Of a stretch of 64,000 nucleotides of DNA, positions 1 to 12,513 are shown piece after piece. Position 1 is the first letter of the stretch, and every line of letters starts with the position of its first letter. The notes beneath the pieces are model-generated. The model had not been told where the DNA came from and made no database searches. It saw nothing but the letters and a program-made list of their open reading frames with translations. A program made the translations under genes and the position numbers. Source of the DNA: Lysobacterales bacterium (GTDB lineage: Bacteria > Pseudomonadota > Gammaproteobacteria > Xanthomonadales > Ahniellaceae); contig JACPFU010000027.1 in the NCBI GenBank assembly GCA_016182785.1, forward strand, positions 40,804 to 104,803, in the 5' to 3' direction.

Positions 1-201
1 GCCGTGCATGCGCGGCATCAGGTAATCGACCACGATCAGGTCGAACTCGCAGGCGGCGGCGCGTGCCAGCGCGTCTTCCGGTTCGGAGTGGCATTCGACC
101 TCGACCTCGCCGCCGAGCAGTTCGCGCGGCATGAAGTGGATCAGCCGCCCGAGCGCGCGCAGCACGTTGATGTCGTCGTCGACCAGCAGGATGCGGGGCA
201 T
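1..201 (-). CDS. Response regulator receiver domain protein, partial (runs off the window)
   Basis: The reverse strand reads from an ATG at 201 straight to the window edge, giving 67 codons that begin MPRILLVDDDINVL and reach DLIVVDYLMPRMHG. This is the first half of a CheY-like receiver: the acidic pair near residue 9, the phospho-acceptor Asp in the VVDY motif, and the following MPRMHG turn are all present. A GGAG at 208-211 lies six bases upstream of the ATG, so the start is well supported. The output domain, if there is one, lies outside the window. It sits 14 bases after the small ORF ending at 216, so the two probably form one leftward transcript. Confidence 0.85.
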   Translation of the reverse strand, partial: MPRILLVDDDINVLRALGRLIHFMPRELLGGEVEVECHSEPEDALARAAACEFDLIVVDYLMPRMHG

Positions 202-215
202 GGGATTCTCCGGGT

Positions 216-392
216 TCAGTGCTTGCGTGCGCGGGCCGGAACCACTGCCAGCGGCATTGTCTGCAGCGGGCTGTCGTGGTCGTGGCGCGCCTCGCGCGCG
301 GCGGCGAGCGCGGCGTGGATCTGTTCGATCACGTGCGCGCAGACGCCGACGGTACGGATCGGAAGCAGCAGCACCTGGGTGATGGCGTCCAT
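216..392 (-). CDS. Small protein of unknown function, 58 aa, upstream of a response regulator
   Basis: I do not recognise this short ORF. It begins MDAITQVLLLPIRTVGVC, is mildly hydrophobic at the N-terminus, and ends in a basic RARKH tail. Support comes from a GGAG at 399-402 placed six bases before the ATG and from its position 14 bases upstream of the response regulator with the same orientation. A long antisense frame extends through it from 2504, but that extension overlaps the histidine kinase and is not credible. It may be a leader or accessory peptide of the two-component operon. No domain is visible. Confidence 0.5.
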   Translation of the reverse strand: MDAITQVLLLPIRTVGVCAHVIEQIHAALAAAREARHDHDSPLQTMPLAVVPARARKH

Positions 393-572
393 GGCGATCT
401 CCTTGCGGATCCGGGCCGGCGCCGACGGCGCACGCCTCGCCCTGATCCTGGACCCCAGTCTAGGCACGCCCGGCACACGCCAAAATACGTGCGAATGCGT
501 AGCTCCGGCGCGCGCCCGAAACCGCGAATTTCGCCTAGACTGGAACGCAACGCAGGCGAGGGCGAGGCAGTC

Positions 573-2765
573 TTGGAACAGTCCGCAACTTCCGCTTCGG
601 GGAACGCCGGTGTGCTGCGCTCGCGTGCGCTGCGCATTCCGTTGGCGTATGCGCTGTTTGCAACGCTTTGGATCTGGGGCAGCGACCACCTGCTCGCGCT
701 CCTGGTCAGCGACCCGGCGGCGCTGGTCCGGATCAGCGTCTACAAGGGCGTCGCCTTCGTGCTGGTGACCGCGGCGCTGCTGTGGGCGCTGACGCGCGCG
801 ACTTTTGGCTCGCTGGAGCGCGCGTTCTCGCGCCTGCAAGCGAGCGACCACGACCTGCGGGCGCGCGAGGGCGAGCTGTCCGGTGTGATCGAGGGCGCTG
901 CCGACGCCATCCTCAGCTTCGACCGCGAGGGCCGCGTGCAGCTGTTCAATCCGGCCGCCGCGCGCATGTTTCGCTGCTCGCCGGAACGCGCGCTCGGGCG
1001 CCATGTCGAGGACTTCGTGCTGCAGTCGACGAAGGCGCTGCCCGGGGAAGTCGCGCGTGCGACCGCACGACGCGAAGGCGGCAGCCTGTTCCAGGTCGAG
1101 GCCTCGCTGGCCAGCGTCGAGAACGGCAAGGGCCGGCGCACCACGCTGATTCTGCGCGATGTCAGTGCGCGCATCGTGGAGGAGGAACGGCTGATCGCGA
1201 TGCACGCACGTGCTGCCGCCGAGCGACGATTCTCCGACACGCTGATCGACAGCATGCCCGGCGTCGTCTACTGCTACGACGAGCGCGGCCACTTCCTGCG
1301 CTGGAACCGCAATTTCGAGCGCGCCAGCGGCTACAGCAACGAGCAGGTTGCCGCGATGCGGCCGCTCGACTTCTTCGCCGAAGTCGATCGCGAGGTCGTC
1401 GCCGAGCGCATTGCCGAGGTCTTCGTGAGCGGCGAGTCGGCGGTGGTCGCACCCTTGCGCGCGCAGGACGGCCGACTCACGCCCTACCTGTTCACCGGCC
1501 GCCGCGTGACCATCGAGGAACAGCCCTGTCTGGTCGGCGTCGGCATCGACATCTCCGAGCGGGTGGCGGCCGAGGAGGCGTTGCAACAGAGCGAACGGCG
1601 CCATCGCGACGTGCTCGACCGCATCATCGAGGGCTGCCAGATCTATGACCGCGAGTGGCGCTACCTGTACCTGAACCCGGCTGCCGAGATCCAGAACCGC
1701 CGCCCCAACGCCGAGCTGCTCGGCAAGCGCGTGCCGGAGATGTGGCCGGGCATGGAGCAGACCCGATCGTTCGCACTGATGCAGCGTTGCATGGTCGAGC
1801 GCGAGGCGTTCCACGAGGAGGTGGAGTTCGTCTTCCCGGGTGGCGAGCGCGGCTGGTTCGAACTGAACGGCTACCCGGTGCCGGAGGGCATCGCGCTGTT
1901 TTCGGTCGAGATCACCTCGCGCAAGCGGGCAGAGGACGCGCTGCTCCAACTCAATCAGCAGCTCGAAGCCACCGTCGCCGAGCGCACCGCGCAACTGCAG
2001 GCAGCGTTGGCGCGGGCCGAGGCGGCGGACCGCATCAAGTCGGCGTTTCTGGCGACGATGTCGCACGAACTGCGCACGCCGCTGAACTCGATCATCGGGT
2101 TCACCGGCATCCTGTCGAAGGGCCTGGCCGGGCCGGTGAACGAGGAGCAGAGCCGCCAGCTCGGCATGGTGATGCGCAGCGCGCGCCATCTGCTCGATCT
2201 GATCAACGACGTGCTCGACCTGTCCAAGATCGAGGCCGGGCAGTTGCTGATCCGCCGCGAACCGGTGGATGCGGTTGCCGCGGTGGCGCATGTGATGGAG
2301 TCGGTGCGGCCGCAGGCGGAGCACAAGCAATTGTCGTTGTCGCTGGAATGCCCACCGGCCCCGCCCGGACTGCTCGCCGATCGCCGACGACTGGAGCAGA
2401 TCCTGCTGAACCTGCTCAGCAACGCGATCAAGTTCACCGACCACGGCAGTGTCACCCTGCTGGTGCGCGAGCAGCCGGACTGGGTGCCGCAGGATGCACC
2501 GCATTCGGCACCGTGCGCGGCATTGCAGTTCTGCGTGCGTGACACCGGGGTGGGCATCCGCGGCGAGGACCTGCAGCAGCTGTTCCTGCCGTTTCGCCAG
2601 GTCGATGCCAGCCTCGCGCGCCAGCGCGAAGGGACCGGGCTTGGCCTCGTCATCTGCCGCCGGCTGGCGACGATGATGGGCGGCGAGATTCGCGTACAGA
2701 GCCAGCCCGGCGTCGGCAGCGAATTCACCCTCACCCTGCCGCTGGCAGCCGCGGAGTCGCCATGA
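573..2765 (+). CDS. Membrane-anchored PAS-domain sensor histidine kinase
   Basis: A sensor kinase of about 730 residues. Two membrane segments lie in roughly residues 20-70, followed by three PAS domains starting near residues 95, 214 and 340. A coiled linker leads to the HisKA domain with H498 in SHELRTPLN, then the HATPase with the N-box NLLSNAIKF (about 617) and the G-box GTGLGL (about 687). There is no attached receiver. I chose the TTG at 573 because GAGG at 564-567 precedes it. An in-frame ATG at 495 is possible but lacks a ribosome site. The stop overlaps the next gene by four bases (ATGA), so the lone receiver downstream is the likely partner. The signal sensed is unknown. Confidence 0.85.
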   Translation: MEQSATSASGNAGVLRSRALRIPLAYALFATLWIWGSDHLLALLVSDPAALVRISVYKGVAFVLVTAALLWALTRATFGSLERAFSRLQASDHDLRAREGELSGVIEGAADAILSFDREGRVQLFNPAAARMFRCSPERALGRHVEDFVLQSTKALPGEVARATARREGGSLFQVEASLASVENGKGRRTTLILRDVSARIVEEERLIAMHARAAAERRFSDTLIDSMPGVVYCYDERGHFLRWNRNFERASGYSNEQVAAMRPLDFFAEVDREVVAERIAEVFVSGESAVVAPLRAQDGRLTPYLFTGRRVTIEEQPCLVGVGIDISERVAAEEALQQSERRHRDVLDRIIEGCQIYDREWRYLYLNPAAEIQNRRPNAELLGKRVPEMWPGMEQTRSFALMQRCMVEREAFHEEVEFVFPGGERGWFELNGYPVPEGIALFSVEITSRKRAEDALLQLNQQLEATVAERTAQLQAALARAEAADRIKSAFLATMSHELRTPLNSIIGFTGILSKGLAGPVNEEQSRQLGMVMRSARHLLDLINDVLDLSKIEAGQLLIRREPVDAVAAVAHVMESVRPQAEHKQLSLSLECPPAPPGLLADRRRLEQILLNLLSNAIKFTDHGSVTLLVREQPDWVPQDAPHSAPCAALQFCVRDTGVGIRGEDLQQLFLPFRQVDASLARQREGTGLGLVICRRLATMMGGEIRVQSQPGVGSEFTLTLPLAAAESP

Positions 2766-3150
2766 GCGCGAAGATCCTGCTGATCGAAGACAACGAACAG
2801 AACCGTTACCTGGTCACCTACCTGCTGGAGCACGCCGGCTATCGCGTGATCCACGCTCCGGACGGGCCGCGCGGCATCGCGCTGGCGCAGCGCGGGCAGC
2901 CGGACCTGGTGCTGCTCGACATCCAGCTGCCGGGCATGGACGGCTATGCGGTGGCCAAGGCGCTGCGCGCCGAGGAACTGTTGAAGGCAATCCCGATCAT
3001 CGCCGTCACTTCCCATGCGATGGCCGGCGACCGCGAGAAGGCGCTGGCGGCAGGCTGCGACGGCTACCTCGAAAAGCCGATCGACCCGGACACCTTCGTT
3101 GCCCAGGTCGCCCGATTTCTGGGTTCGGGTCCGGGTGCGGAGCCGCGTCC

Positions 3151-3154
<4 letters not shown>
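2762..3154 (+). CDS. Stand-alone receiver (CheY/DivK-like response regulator)
   Basis: A 130-residue single-domain receiver with no output domain. The acidic cluster (IEDN), the phospho-acceptor D53 in LLDIQLPGMDG, the Thr/Ser switch in AVTSHAM and the conserved Lys in LEKPID are all intact, so it should be phosphorylatable. It overlaps its neighbours by four bases on each side (ATGA at 2762 and at 3151), which indicates translational coupling with the kinase before it and the hybrid protein after it. GGAG lies five bases before the start. Its probable role is to shuttle phosphate between the two kinases or to act through protein contact. The downstream target cannot be read from the sequence. 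Confidence 0.88.
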
Positions 3155-6363
<3,209 letters not shown>

Positions 6364-6371
6364 GCCCGCGC

Positions 6372-8090
6372 GTGGCCTGCATCCTGGTGGTCGACGACGA
6401 TGCCGCGGCGGGGGCCGAGGTCGCCGGCTTGCTGGTCGCGGCCGGGCACCGCGTGTTCACCGCGCAGGCGCCCGCCGCGGCGCGCGCGCTGGCGCTGGAA
6501 CACGCGCCCGACCTGGTGCTGGCGCAGGCGCGCGCCGCCGCGCCCGCCGGTTACGCGCTGCTCGCGCAATGGCGCAGTGATGCGCAGCTGCGCGGCCAGC
6601 GCTTCGTGCTGCACGCCGGCGCCGATCCCGGTCACGACGACGCCGCGCTCGCGCTCGAACTCGGCGCCGACGCCTTCATCCCGCGACCCTGCGTCGCGCC
6701 GCTGCTGCTGGCGCGGCTGGCCGCGGTACTCGCCGCGCCGACCGCGCTGCAGGTGCCCGCCGACCAGGTGCCGGAGCACTTCCAGCGCGTGCTGCTGCAG
6801 CGGCTTTCCGCCTGCGGCATCGAGATGGAGCGCAGCCGGCGCGAGCTGCGCCACGACCTCGACGCGCGCCGCCGCGCCGAGCATGCATTGCGCGTCGGCG
6901 AGGCGCGCCTGCGTGCGGTGATCGACAGCGAACCGGAATGCGTGATGCAGGTGTCGCTGGATGGCGCGCTGATCGACCTGAATCCGGCCGGGCTGCGCAT
7001 GATCGAAAGCGATGACCTCGGCGCGGTGTGCGGCTACCCGGTGCTGGAGCTGGTGCATCCCGAGGACCGCGCCGCGTTCGTCGATCTGCACCTTGGCGCC
7101 AGCACCGGAGCCACCGGCGTGCTCGAGTTCCGTCTGCTCGGGCTGCGCGGCGGCGAGCGCTGGGTGGAGTCGCATTCGACGCCGCTGCGCGCCGAGGACG
7201 GCGCGGTGCAGGCGGTGCTCAGCATCACCCGCGACATCTCGGTGAGCCGCGCCGCCGCGGCGCGGTTGCGCGCGCAGGCCGAGGAACAACGGCGGTTGCT
7301 GCGCGCGCTGGAGCGCGAACGTTCGCGGCTGCTGGTCGCGCAGCAGATCGCGAGCGTCGGCAGCTGGGAATCGGCCCCGGACAGCGACGAGGTGTACTGG
7401 ACCGAGCAGATGCACCGCATCTTCGAGACCGACCCGGCGCGCTTCCGGCCGAACCTGCAGAGCACGCTCGAATGCGTGCACCCGGACGACCGCGAGCGCA
7501 TCGAGAGCACCTACAAGGAATCGATCCGCCGCCCGGGCGGCGGGCCGCGCCGGGTCGAGCACCGGCTGCGGATGGCCGACGGCCGGGTCAAGCACGTCGA
7601 ACAATGCTGGGAAGTGGTGTGCGGGCCCGACGGCCGCGCCGCGCTCGCGTTCGGCACCACCCGCGACATCAGCGAACAGCACGCGGCGCAGCTGGCGTTC
7701 GCGCGCCTGCAGCGCGCCGCGAGCGCGCTGTTCGACGCGTTCTGGGAATGGAGCGCGGACACCGGCGAGCTCAGCTTCAGCGCGTCCGACGCCGCCTTCG
7801 CGCTGGACCCGCCGCGTACCCCGGCGCAGCGCCTGGCACACATCCATGGCGACGACCGCACGCGCGTCGCCGCAGCGCTGGAACGGGCGCTGGGCGAGGG
7901 CGCACCCGGCTGGAACGGCCACTACCGCTGGTGCGCGGGCGCGGCCGGCGAGATCGCGGTGCACGAGCGCGTCAGCGTGCTGCGCGACGAGCAGGGCCGC
8001 GTGCAGCGCGTGATCGGCGGCCTGTGCCGGGTCGATGCGCTCAGCGCGGGTGGCCCGACAGCCACGCCCGCACCCGCGCCAGGCGCTTGA
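6372..8090 (+). CDS. Degenerate receiver-PAS protein without kinase domain (tandem paralogue)
   Basis: A 572-residue protein starting at GTG 6372 eight bases after the hybrid kinase. Its first about 125 residues align with the receiver of the upstream gene, but the acceptor position is Q52 (the motif is DLVLAQ where the paralogue has DLVVSD) and the conserved Lys is Arg (IPRPC for LLKPC). Three PAS-like domains follow; two match the upstream paralogue closely, sharing EPECV, NPAGLRM and MHRIFET. It ends after the third PAS with no HisKA or HATPase. The last 50 bases overlap the convergent ATPase gene. It is either a non-phosphorylatable scaffold or sensor, or a decaying duplicate. The frame is fully open, which favours continued function. 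Confidence 0.75.
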   Translation: MACILVVDDDAAAGAEVAGLLVAAGHRVFTAQAPAAARALALEHAPDLVLAQARAAAPAGYALLAQWRSDAQLRGQRFVLHAGADPGHDDAALALELGADAFIPRPCVAPLLLARLAAVLAAPTALQVPADQVPEHFQRVLLQRLSACGIEMERSRRELRHDLDARRRAEHALRVGEARLRAVIDSEPECVMQVSLDGALIDLNPAGLRMIESDDLGAVCGYPVLELVHPEDRAAFVDLHLGASTGATGVLEFRLLGLRGGERWVESHSTPLRAEDGAVQAVLSITRDISVSRAAAARLRAQAEEQRRLLRALERERSRLLVAQQIASVGSWESAPDSDEVYWTEQMHRIFETDPARFRPNLQSTLECVHPDDRERIESTYKESIRRPGGGPRRVEHRLRMADGRVKHVEQCWEVVCGPDGRAALAFGTTRDISEQHAAQLAFARLQRAASALFDAFWEWSADTGELSFSASDAAFALDPPRTPAQRLAHIHGDDRTRVAAALERALGEGAPGWNGHYRWCAGAAGEIAVHERVSVLRDEQGRVQRVIGGLCRVDALSAGGPTATPAPAPGA

Positions 8091-10590
8091 ACGGCAACAG
8101 CGCGGCGCCGCCGCAGACACCGAGGGCGATCGCGGCTGCGGCCGCTGCCGGCGCCGGCGGCGTGAAGCCGAACAGATCGCGAAGGCCGGGCACGCCGATG
8201 CACAGCGCGACCGCGCCGCCCGCAGCGAGCGCGATCCACCAGTAGCCGCGACGCGAGGTCGTGGCGCCGGCATGGTGGCTGGCGTTGGCGCGCACCAGCA
8301 TCAGGTTGCCGGCGGTGAGCGCGAGGAAGGCGAGGGTGCGCGCGCCCTCGGCGTCGGCCGCAGCGCGCAGCGCGAACGCGTATACGCCGAGGCAGGCGAG
8401 CAGCAGCACCGCGCCCTGGGCCAGCCCGAGCAGCAGATGCACGCTGCCGATCAGTGGCTCCGACAGTGCCCGCGGCGGTCGCTGCATGAGGCCCGGCTCG
8501 GCGTCCTCGTTCTCGAAGGCGATGGTGCACATCGGGTCGATGATCATCTCGGTCAGCACCACGTGCGCCGGCAGCAGCAGCGGCGGCAGGCCGGCGAGCA
8601 ATGGCAGCATCGCCAGCCCGGCGATCGGCACGTGGACCGCGACGATGTACAGCATCACCTTGCGCAGGTTGTCGAAGGTGCGCCGGCCAAGGCGCACGGC
8701 GTCGACGATGCGCGCGAAGTTCTCGTCGAGCAGCACCAGTCCGGCGGCCTCGCGCGCGACGTCGCTGCCGCGCTCGCCCATGGCGATGCCGATGTGCGCG
8801 GCCTTCAGCGCCGGCGCGTCGTTGACGCCGTCGCCGGTCATCGCCACCACCTCGCCGCGCGTCTTCAGCGCCTCGACGATGCGCAGTTTCTGCTCCGGCT
8901 GGATGCGCGCGAACACGTTGCTGGCGGCAAGGCGCGCGCGCAGCAGCGGCGCGTCGAGCGCGGCCAGCTCGCTGCCGACGATCGCCTCGGCGCCGCTGTC
9001 GAGCCCGGCCTGGCGCGCGATCGCGCGCGCCGTGCCCGGGTAGTCGCCGGTGATCATCTTGACCGCGATGCCGGCCGCACGCGCCTGCGCGATCGCCTGC
9101 GGCACCGATTCGCGCAGCGGGTCGGCGAACGCGATCAGGCCGAGCAAGGTGAACTCGAATGCGCGCACGTCGGCGGGCGCGGTTTCGCCGTGGCCTTGTC
9201 CGGCGGCGACGGCGAGCACGCGCAGGCCGTCGGCGGCAAGCGCGGAGACGCGCGCCAGCAGCGCGTCGCGCTGGTCGTCGCGCAGACGGCACAGGCTCGC
9301 GATCGCCTCCGGGGCGCCCTTGCTGGCAACGCGCTGGCGGCCGTGCTCGTCGCGCCACAGCTGCGACATCGCCGGCAGCTCGGCGCTGAGTCCGTACTGG
9401 CGCTCCAGCCGCCATTCGCGATGCCGCAGCGACTGTTCCAGCGCGCCGGCGGCGAGCGTGTCGACGGCGCGGTCGATGGGGTCGAAGGTGTGGCGGCGCG
9501 TCGCCAGCAGCGCGTGTTCGAGCAGATGCTGCAACGGTGCGGTGAGTGCGGCCTCGCCATCGCCGACGCGCCAGCGCGCGTGACCGTCGTCGAGCAGCTG
9601 CACGCGCATGCGGTTCTCGGTGAGCGTGCCGGTCTTGTCCACGCACAGCACGGTGGCGGCACCGAGCGTCTCGATCACCGCCGAGCGCCGCGCCAGCACC
9701 TTGAGCTTGGCCAGGCGCCAGGCGCCGAGCGCGAAGAACACGCTGAGCGCGAGCGGGAACTCCTCGGGCAGCATCGCCATCGCCAGTGCGATCGCCGACA
9801 GCAGGCCCTCGCTCCAGGCACCGCGCGTCAACCCGTGAAACAGCAGCAGACCGAGGCTGACCAGCGCCGCGAGCACGCCGAACAGGCGCACCAGGTGCGC
9901 GGTCTGGCGCTGCAGCCGGGTCGGCTCGGTGTCGATCACCTCAAGCGCGCGGCCGATCGCGCCGCTGCGCGTGCGCGCGCCGGTCGCGGTCACCCGCAAC
10001 AGGCCTTCGCCGCTGACGACCAGGGAGCCGGCGTAGATCTGCGCCTGGTGCTCGCCGCCGGGCAACGCGGCACGGTCGGCCGCTTCGTCGGCGGCGAGCG
10101 CGCGCTTTCGCACCGGCACGCTCTCGCCGGTGAGCAGGGACTCATCGACCGCAAGTTCGCGCACGTCGAGCAGCACGCCGTCGGCGGCGACGCGCTCGCC
10201 CTCGTCCACCAGCAGCAGATCGTCCGGCACCACTTCGGCGGCGGCGATGCGCTGCACGCGGCCGTCGCGCAACACCACCGCGTTCGGCGCGCCGAGCGCG
10301 CGCAGCGCCGCCAGCGCGCGTTCGCTGCGCCGCTGCTGCGCCACCACCAGGCCAATGGTGGCGGCGGCGAAAGCGCCGAGCAGCACGCCTTCGGCCAGGT
10401 CGCCGAGCAGCAGGTACAGGCCGGCAGCGAGCGCGAGCAGCAGGAACATCGGCTCGGTCAGCACGCTGCCGAGCACGCGCCAGAACCCGCGACGACCCGT
10501 TTGCGGCAACAGGTTCGGCCCATGACGCGCCAGCGCCGCGCTGGCTTCAGCGCTGCTCAGGCCGATGCGGGTCGGGGTGGGCGCGGGCAT
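8041..10590 (-). CDS. Cation-translocating P-type ATPase
   Basis: An 849-residue P-type ATPase with the complete cytoplasmic machinery: actuator TGES loop (LLTGESVPV), phosphorylated D318 in DKTGTLT, and hinge motif TGDGVNDAPAL. The N-terminal domain begins with the cation-ATPase signature in which sequence around GLSSAEAS leads to HGPN. About ten membrane helices are predicted. Transmembrane helix 4 reads PEEFP instead of the PEGLP of SERCA-type Ca2+ pumps, and helix 6 contains EMIIDP. The fold is P2-like, but the ion is not certain. It stands alone, transcribed toward the signalling operon, with a 50-base tail-to-tail overlap. The long opposite-strand frames here are shadows. Confidence 0.88.
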   Translation of the reverse strand: MPAPTPTRIGLSSAEASAALARHGPNLLPQTGRRGFWRVLGSVLTEPMFLLLALAAGLYLLLGDLAEGVLLGAFAAATIGLVVAQQRRSERALAALRALGAPNAVVLRDGRVQRIAAAEVVPDDLLLVDEGERVAADGVLLDVRELAVDESLLTGESVPVRKRALAADEAADRAALPGGEHQAQIYAGSLVVSGEGLLRVTATGARTRSGAIGRALEVIDTEPTRLQRQTAHLVRLFGVLAALVSLGLLLFHGLTRGAWSEGLLSAIALAMAMLPEEFPLALSVFFALGAWRLAKLKVLARRSAVIETLGAATVLCVDKTGTLTENRMRVQLLDDGHARWRVGDGEAALTAPLQHLLEHALLATRRHTFDPIDRAVDTLAAGALEQSLRHREWRLERQYGLSAELPAMSQLWRDEHGRQRVASKGAPEAIASLCRLRDDQRDALLARVSALAADGLRVLAVAAGQGHGETAPADVRAFEFTLLGLIAFADPLRESVPQAIAQARAAGIAVKMITGDYPGTARAIARQAGLDSGAEAIVGSELAALDAPLLRARLAASNVFARIQPEQKLRIVEALKTRGEVVAMTGDGVNDAPALKAAHIGIAMGERGSDVAREAAGLVLLDENFARIVDAVRLGRRTFDNLRKVMLYIVAVHVPIAGLAMLPLLAGLPPLLLPAHVVLTEMIIDPMCTIAFENEDAEPGLMQRPPRALSEPLIGSVHLLLGLAQGAVLLLACLGVYAFALRAAADAEGARTLAFLALTAGNLMLVRANASHHAGATTSRRGYWWIALAAGGAVALCIGVPGLRDLFGFTPPAPAAAAAAIALGVCGGAALLPFKRLARVRAWLSGHPR

Positions 10591-10853
10591 GGTGCGGCGA
10601 TCATGCGCGATCGCCGCAGCCCACGCACGCGGCGGCTACAACGCCTTCGGTCCGCGCAGGATGCGCGCAACGCCACGACGCGAGGCATCGGGCCGCGTCG
10701 GCCGAAGTCAGCCCGAGGGCGCGGACGACATCCGCTTCGATCGCGACGCCGATCCCCTCGCTGCTTGCGACGTCCGGCCGGTGATGGCACGCCCCGACCG
10801 GCACTCCGGCGTGGTGCTAGCCTTGCCCTCGTTCTGGGCATGGGAGAGCGGAC

Positions 10854-12476
10854 ATGCTTCATCGACACAGGGCAATGGTCCTCGGATGGTTGCTGGCGGG
10901 CACGGCCGGCAGTGCGGTTGCCGGTGGCCCGGCAGGTTTCCCCGGAACCGGGACCGGCGCGATTCCCGATGGGAACCCGGCCGGACTCACAATCAGCTTC
11001 GCAGTCAGCGGCATCGTCCGGCCGGTCGGCAGCGTCCAGGTCTCGATCGACCTGACGCACACCTGGGTCGGCGACGTGCAGGCGACCCTGATCAGTCCCG
11101 GAGGCAAGGCCAGGCTGGTGGTGTTCGGTCGGGTCGGTACCGGCAAGGCATCGACCTTCGGCGACAGTTCCAACCTTGGCGGGTTGTACTGGTTCTACGA
11201 CGGGGCGGTCGGTGACCTGTGGGCGGCGGCAGCGCTGATCGACACCAATGCCGCGGTGCCCCCGGGCAGCTACCGCACGCTGTCGAGCGGAGCGCCGCAG
11301 AAGTCCAACCTCGGCGGCTGCCCGACTTCGCTGAATGGCGTGTTCTCCGGGCTGCAGGACAGCGACGCCAACGGGACCTGGACGCTGGTGGTGTCCGATG
11401 CCGTCAGCAGCGACGCCGGCACCGTCAATGCCGCCACCCTCTATGTCGGCATGGTCAACGATGGCGTGTTCATGGATGGCTTCGAGACCTTCATCGCCCG
11501 TGGTCCCGAGGGCACGGTGATCACGCCGCAGCCGCGCTGCTGGAACAAGCCGCTGGCGGACTTCACCGGGGACGGACTCACCGATTTCACGATCCTGCAC
11601 CCGAACGCCGGCACGGTCGAGTGGACCATTCTGCCCAATCTCGGTGCCGGCACCGCAGGCGCCGCACTGCCGATGCTGACACTCGGCACCAGCGCCAGTG
11701 TCTTCGACAGCTTCGACATCGATGGTGACCGCATCGCCGACCCTGCCGCATGGACGGCCGGCGACTGGGCGATCCGGCCCTCGTCGCGCGGGTTCGCCGA
11801 GGTCTGGTTCCGCACGCATGGCCAGACCAACGACGATGTGATGCAGAGCGCCGACTACGACGGCGACTCGATTGACGACACCGCGTTGGTGCGGGCGCCG
11901 CCCTTTGGATCACCGCCCGGGCCGGTGGAACTTCGGGTGCAGTCCAGCATGCTGGGATGGGAGTTCCCGGTGTCGATCGGAACCGGGGTCACGTCCGCCC
12001 TGTTCGCGGTCGGCGGCTTCGACTACAGCGGCGATGGCAAGCCCGACGTGGCGGTGCAACGCGCGGGTGCAGGCTCGGTCGGCGACTTCACGATCTACGA
12101 CGGCCGCAACGGCTCGACCCTGTCCGCGTTCACGCTCGGAACCTCGAGCGACTTCATTATTCCCGGCAACCACACCGGCAGCTACTACGCGGACGTGACC
12201 GTGAGCCGGGCGGTGTCGGGCAACCGGGTGTGGGAAACGCGCGACTCGGAGACGGGCGTCGTGCAGCCGCCGGTGACCTTCAGCATCGTCGGGGACCAGC
12301 GGCTGGGCGGCGACTACGATGGCGACGGACTCACCGACCACGCCGTCTGGCACCCGAGCACGACCCCCGGGGCCAGCCAGTTCCAGATCCGACCCAGTAC
12401 CAACACCGCCGTCGTCTGGAACCTGGCCGCGGGCATCAGCGGCGACTACGCGGTCGCCGGTGCGCGCGTGCACTGA
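10854..12476 (+). CDS. Exported protein with P/Homo B domain and VCBS/FG-GAP-like repeats
   Basis: A 540-residue protein with a Sec signal (about residues 1-23, ending SAVAGG). Residues about 30-200 form a proprotein-convertase P (Homo B) domain, marked by THTWVGDVQATLISP and a late DANGTWTLVVSDA. Next comes FMDGFE, a motif that in two other proteins of this window is the C-terminus. The rest contains about five calcium-binding-type repeats with DxxGDxxxD loops (DFTGDGLTD, DIDGDRIAD, DYDGDSIDD, DYSGDGKPD, DYDGDGLTD). No protease domain is present, so it is probably an extracellular or surface structural or adhesive protein. A ribosome site (GGGAGAG) precedes the ATG and a strong hairpin follows the stop. 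Confidence 0.75.
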   Translation: MLHRHRAMVLGWLLAGTAGSAVAGGPAGFPGTGTGAIPDGNPAGLTISFAVSGIVRPVGSVQVSIDLTHTWVGDVQATLISPGGKARLVVFGRVGTGKASTFGDSSNLGGLYWFYDGAVGDLWAAAALIDTNAAVPPGSYRTLSSGAPQKSNLGGCPTSLNGVFSGLQDSDANGTWTLVVSDAVSSDAGTVNAATLYVGMVNDGVFMDGFETFIARGPEGTVITPQPRCWNKPLADFTGDGLTDFTILHPNAGTVEWTILPNLGAGTAGAALPMLTLGTSASVFDSFDIDGDRIADPAAWTAGDWAIRPSSRGFAEVWFRTHGQTNDDVMQSADYDGDSIDDTALVRAPPFGSPPGPVELRVQSSMLGWEFPVSIGTGVTSALFAVGGFDYSGDGKPDVAVQRAGAGSVGDFTIYDGRNGSTLSAFTLGTSSDFIIPGNHTGSYYADVTVSRAVSGNRVWETRDSETGVVQPPVTFSIVGDQRLGGDYDGDGLTDHAVWHPSTTPGASQFQIRPSTNTAVVWNLAAGISGDYAVAGARVH

Positions 12477-12482
12477 GCGATC

Positions 12483-12513
12483 CGGCCCGACCGTGCGTGG
12501 CACCGTCGGGCCG
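12483..12513 (+). terminator. Hairpin terminator after the P-domain/VCBS gene
   Basis: A nine-base stem pairs CGGCCCGAC (12483-12491) with GTCGGGCCG (12505-12513). An inner four-base stem, GTGC with GCAC, extends it beyond one C-C mismatch. It lies seven bases after the stop at 12476. There is no strong T-run, so termination efficiency is uncertain. Confidence 0.6.

Noticed and set aside
216..2504. 762-codon reverse-strand frame across the PAS kinase
   Set aside because: It is antisense to clear PAS and kinase domains and shows no domain of its own; long open antisense frames are common at this G+C. Only its last 58 codons, with their own ribosome site, are kept as a small ORF.
8035..11055. 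1006-codon forward frame
   Set aside because: Overlaps the whole P-type ATPase on the other strand; the protein is Gln/Arg/Ala low-complexity with no fold.
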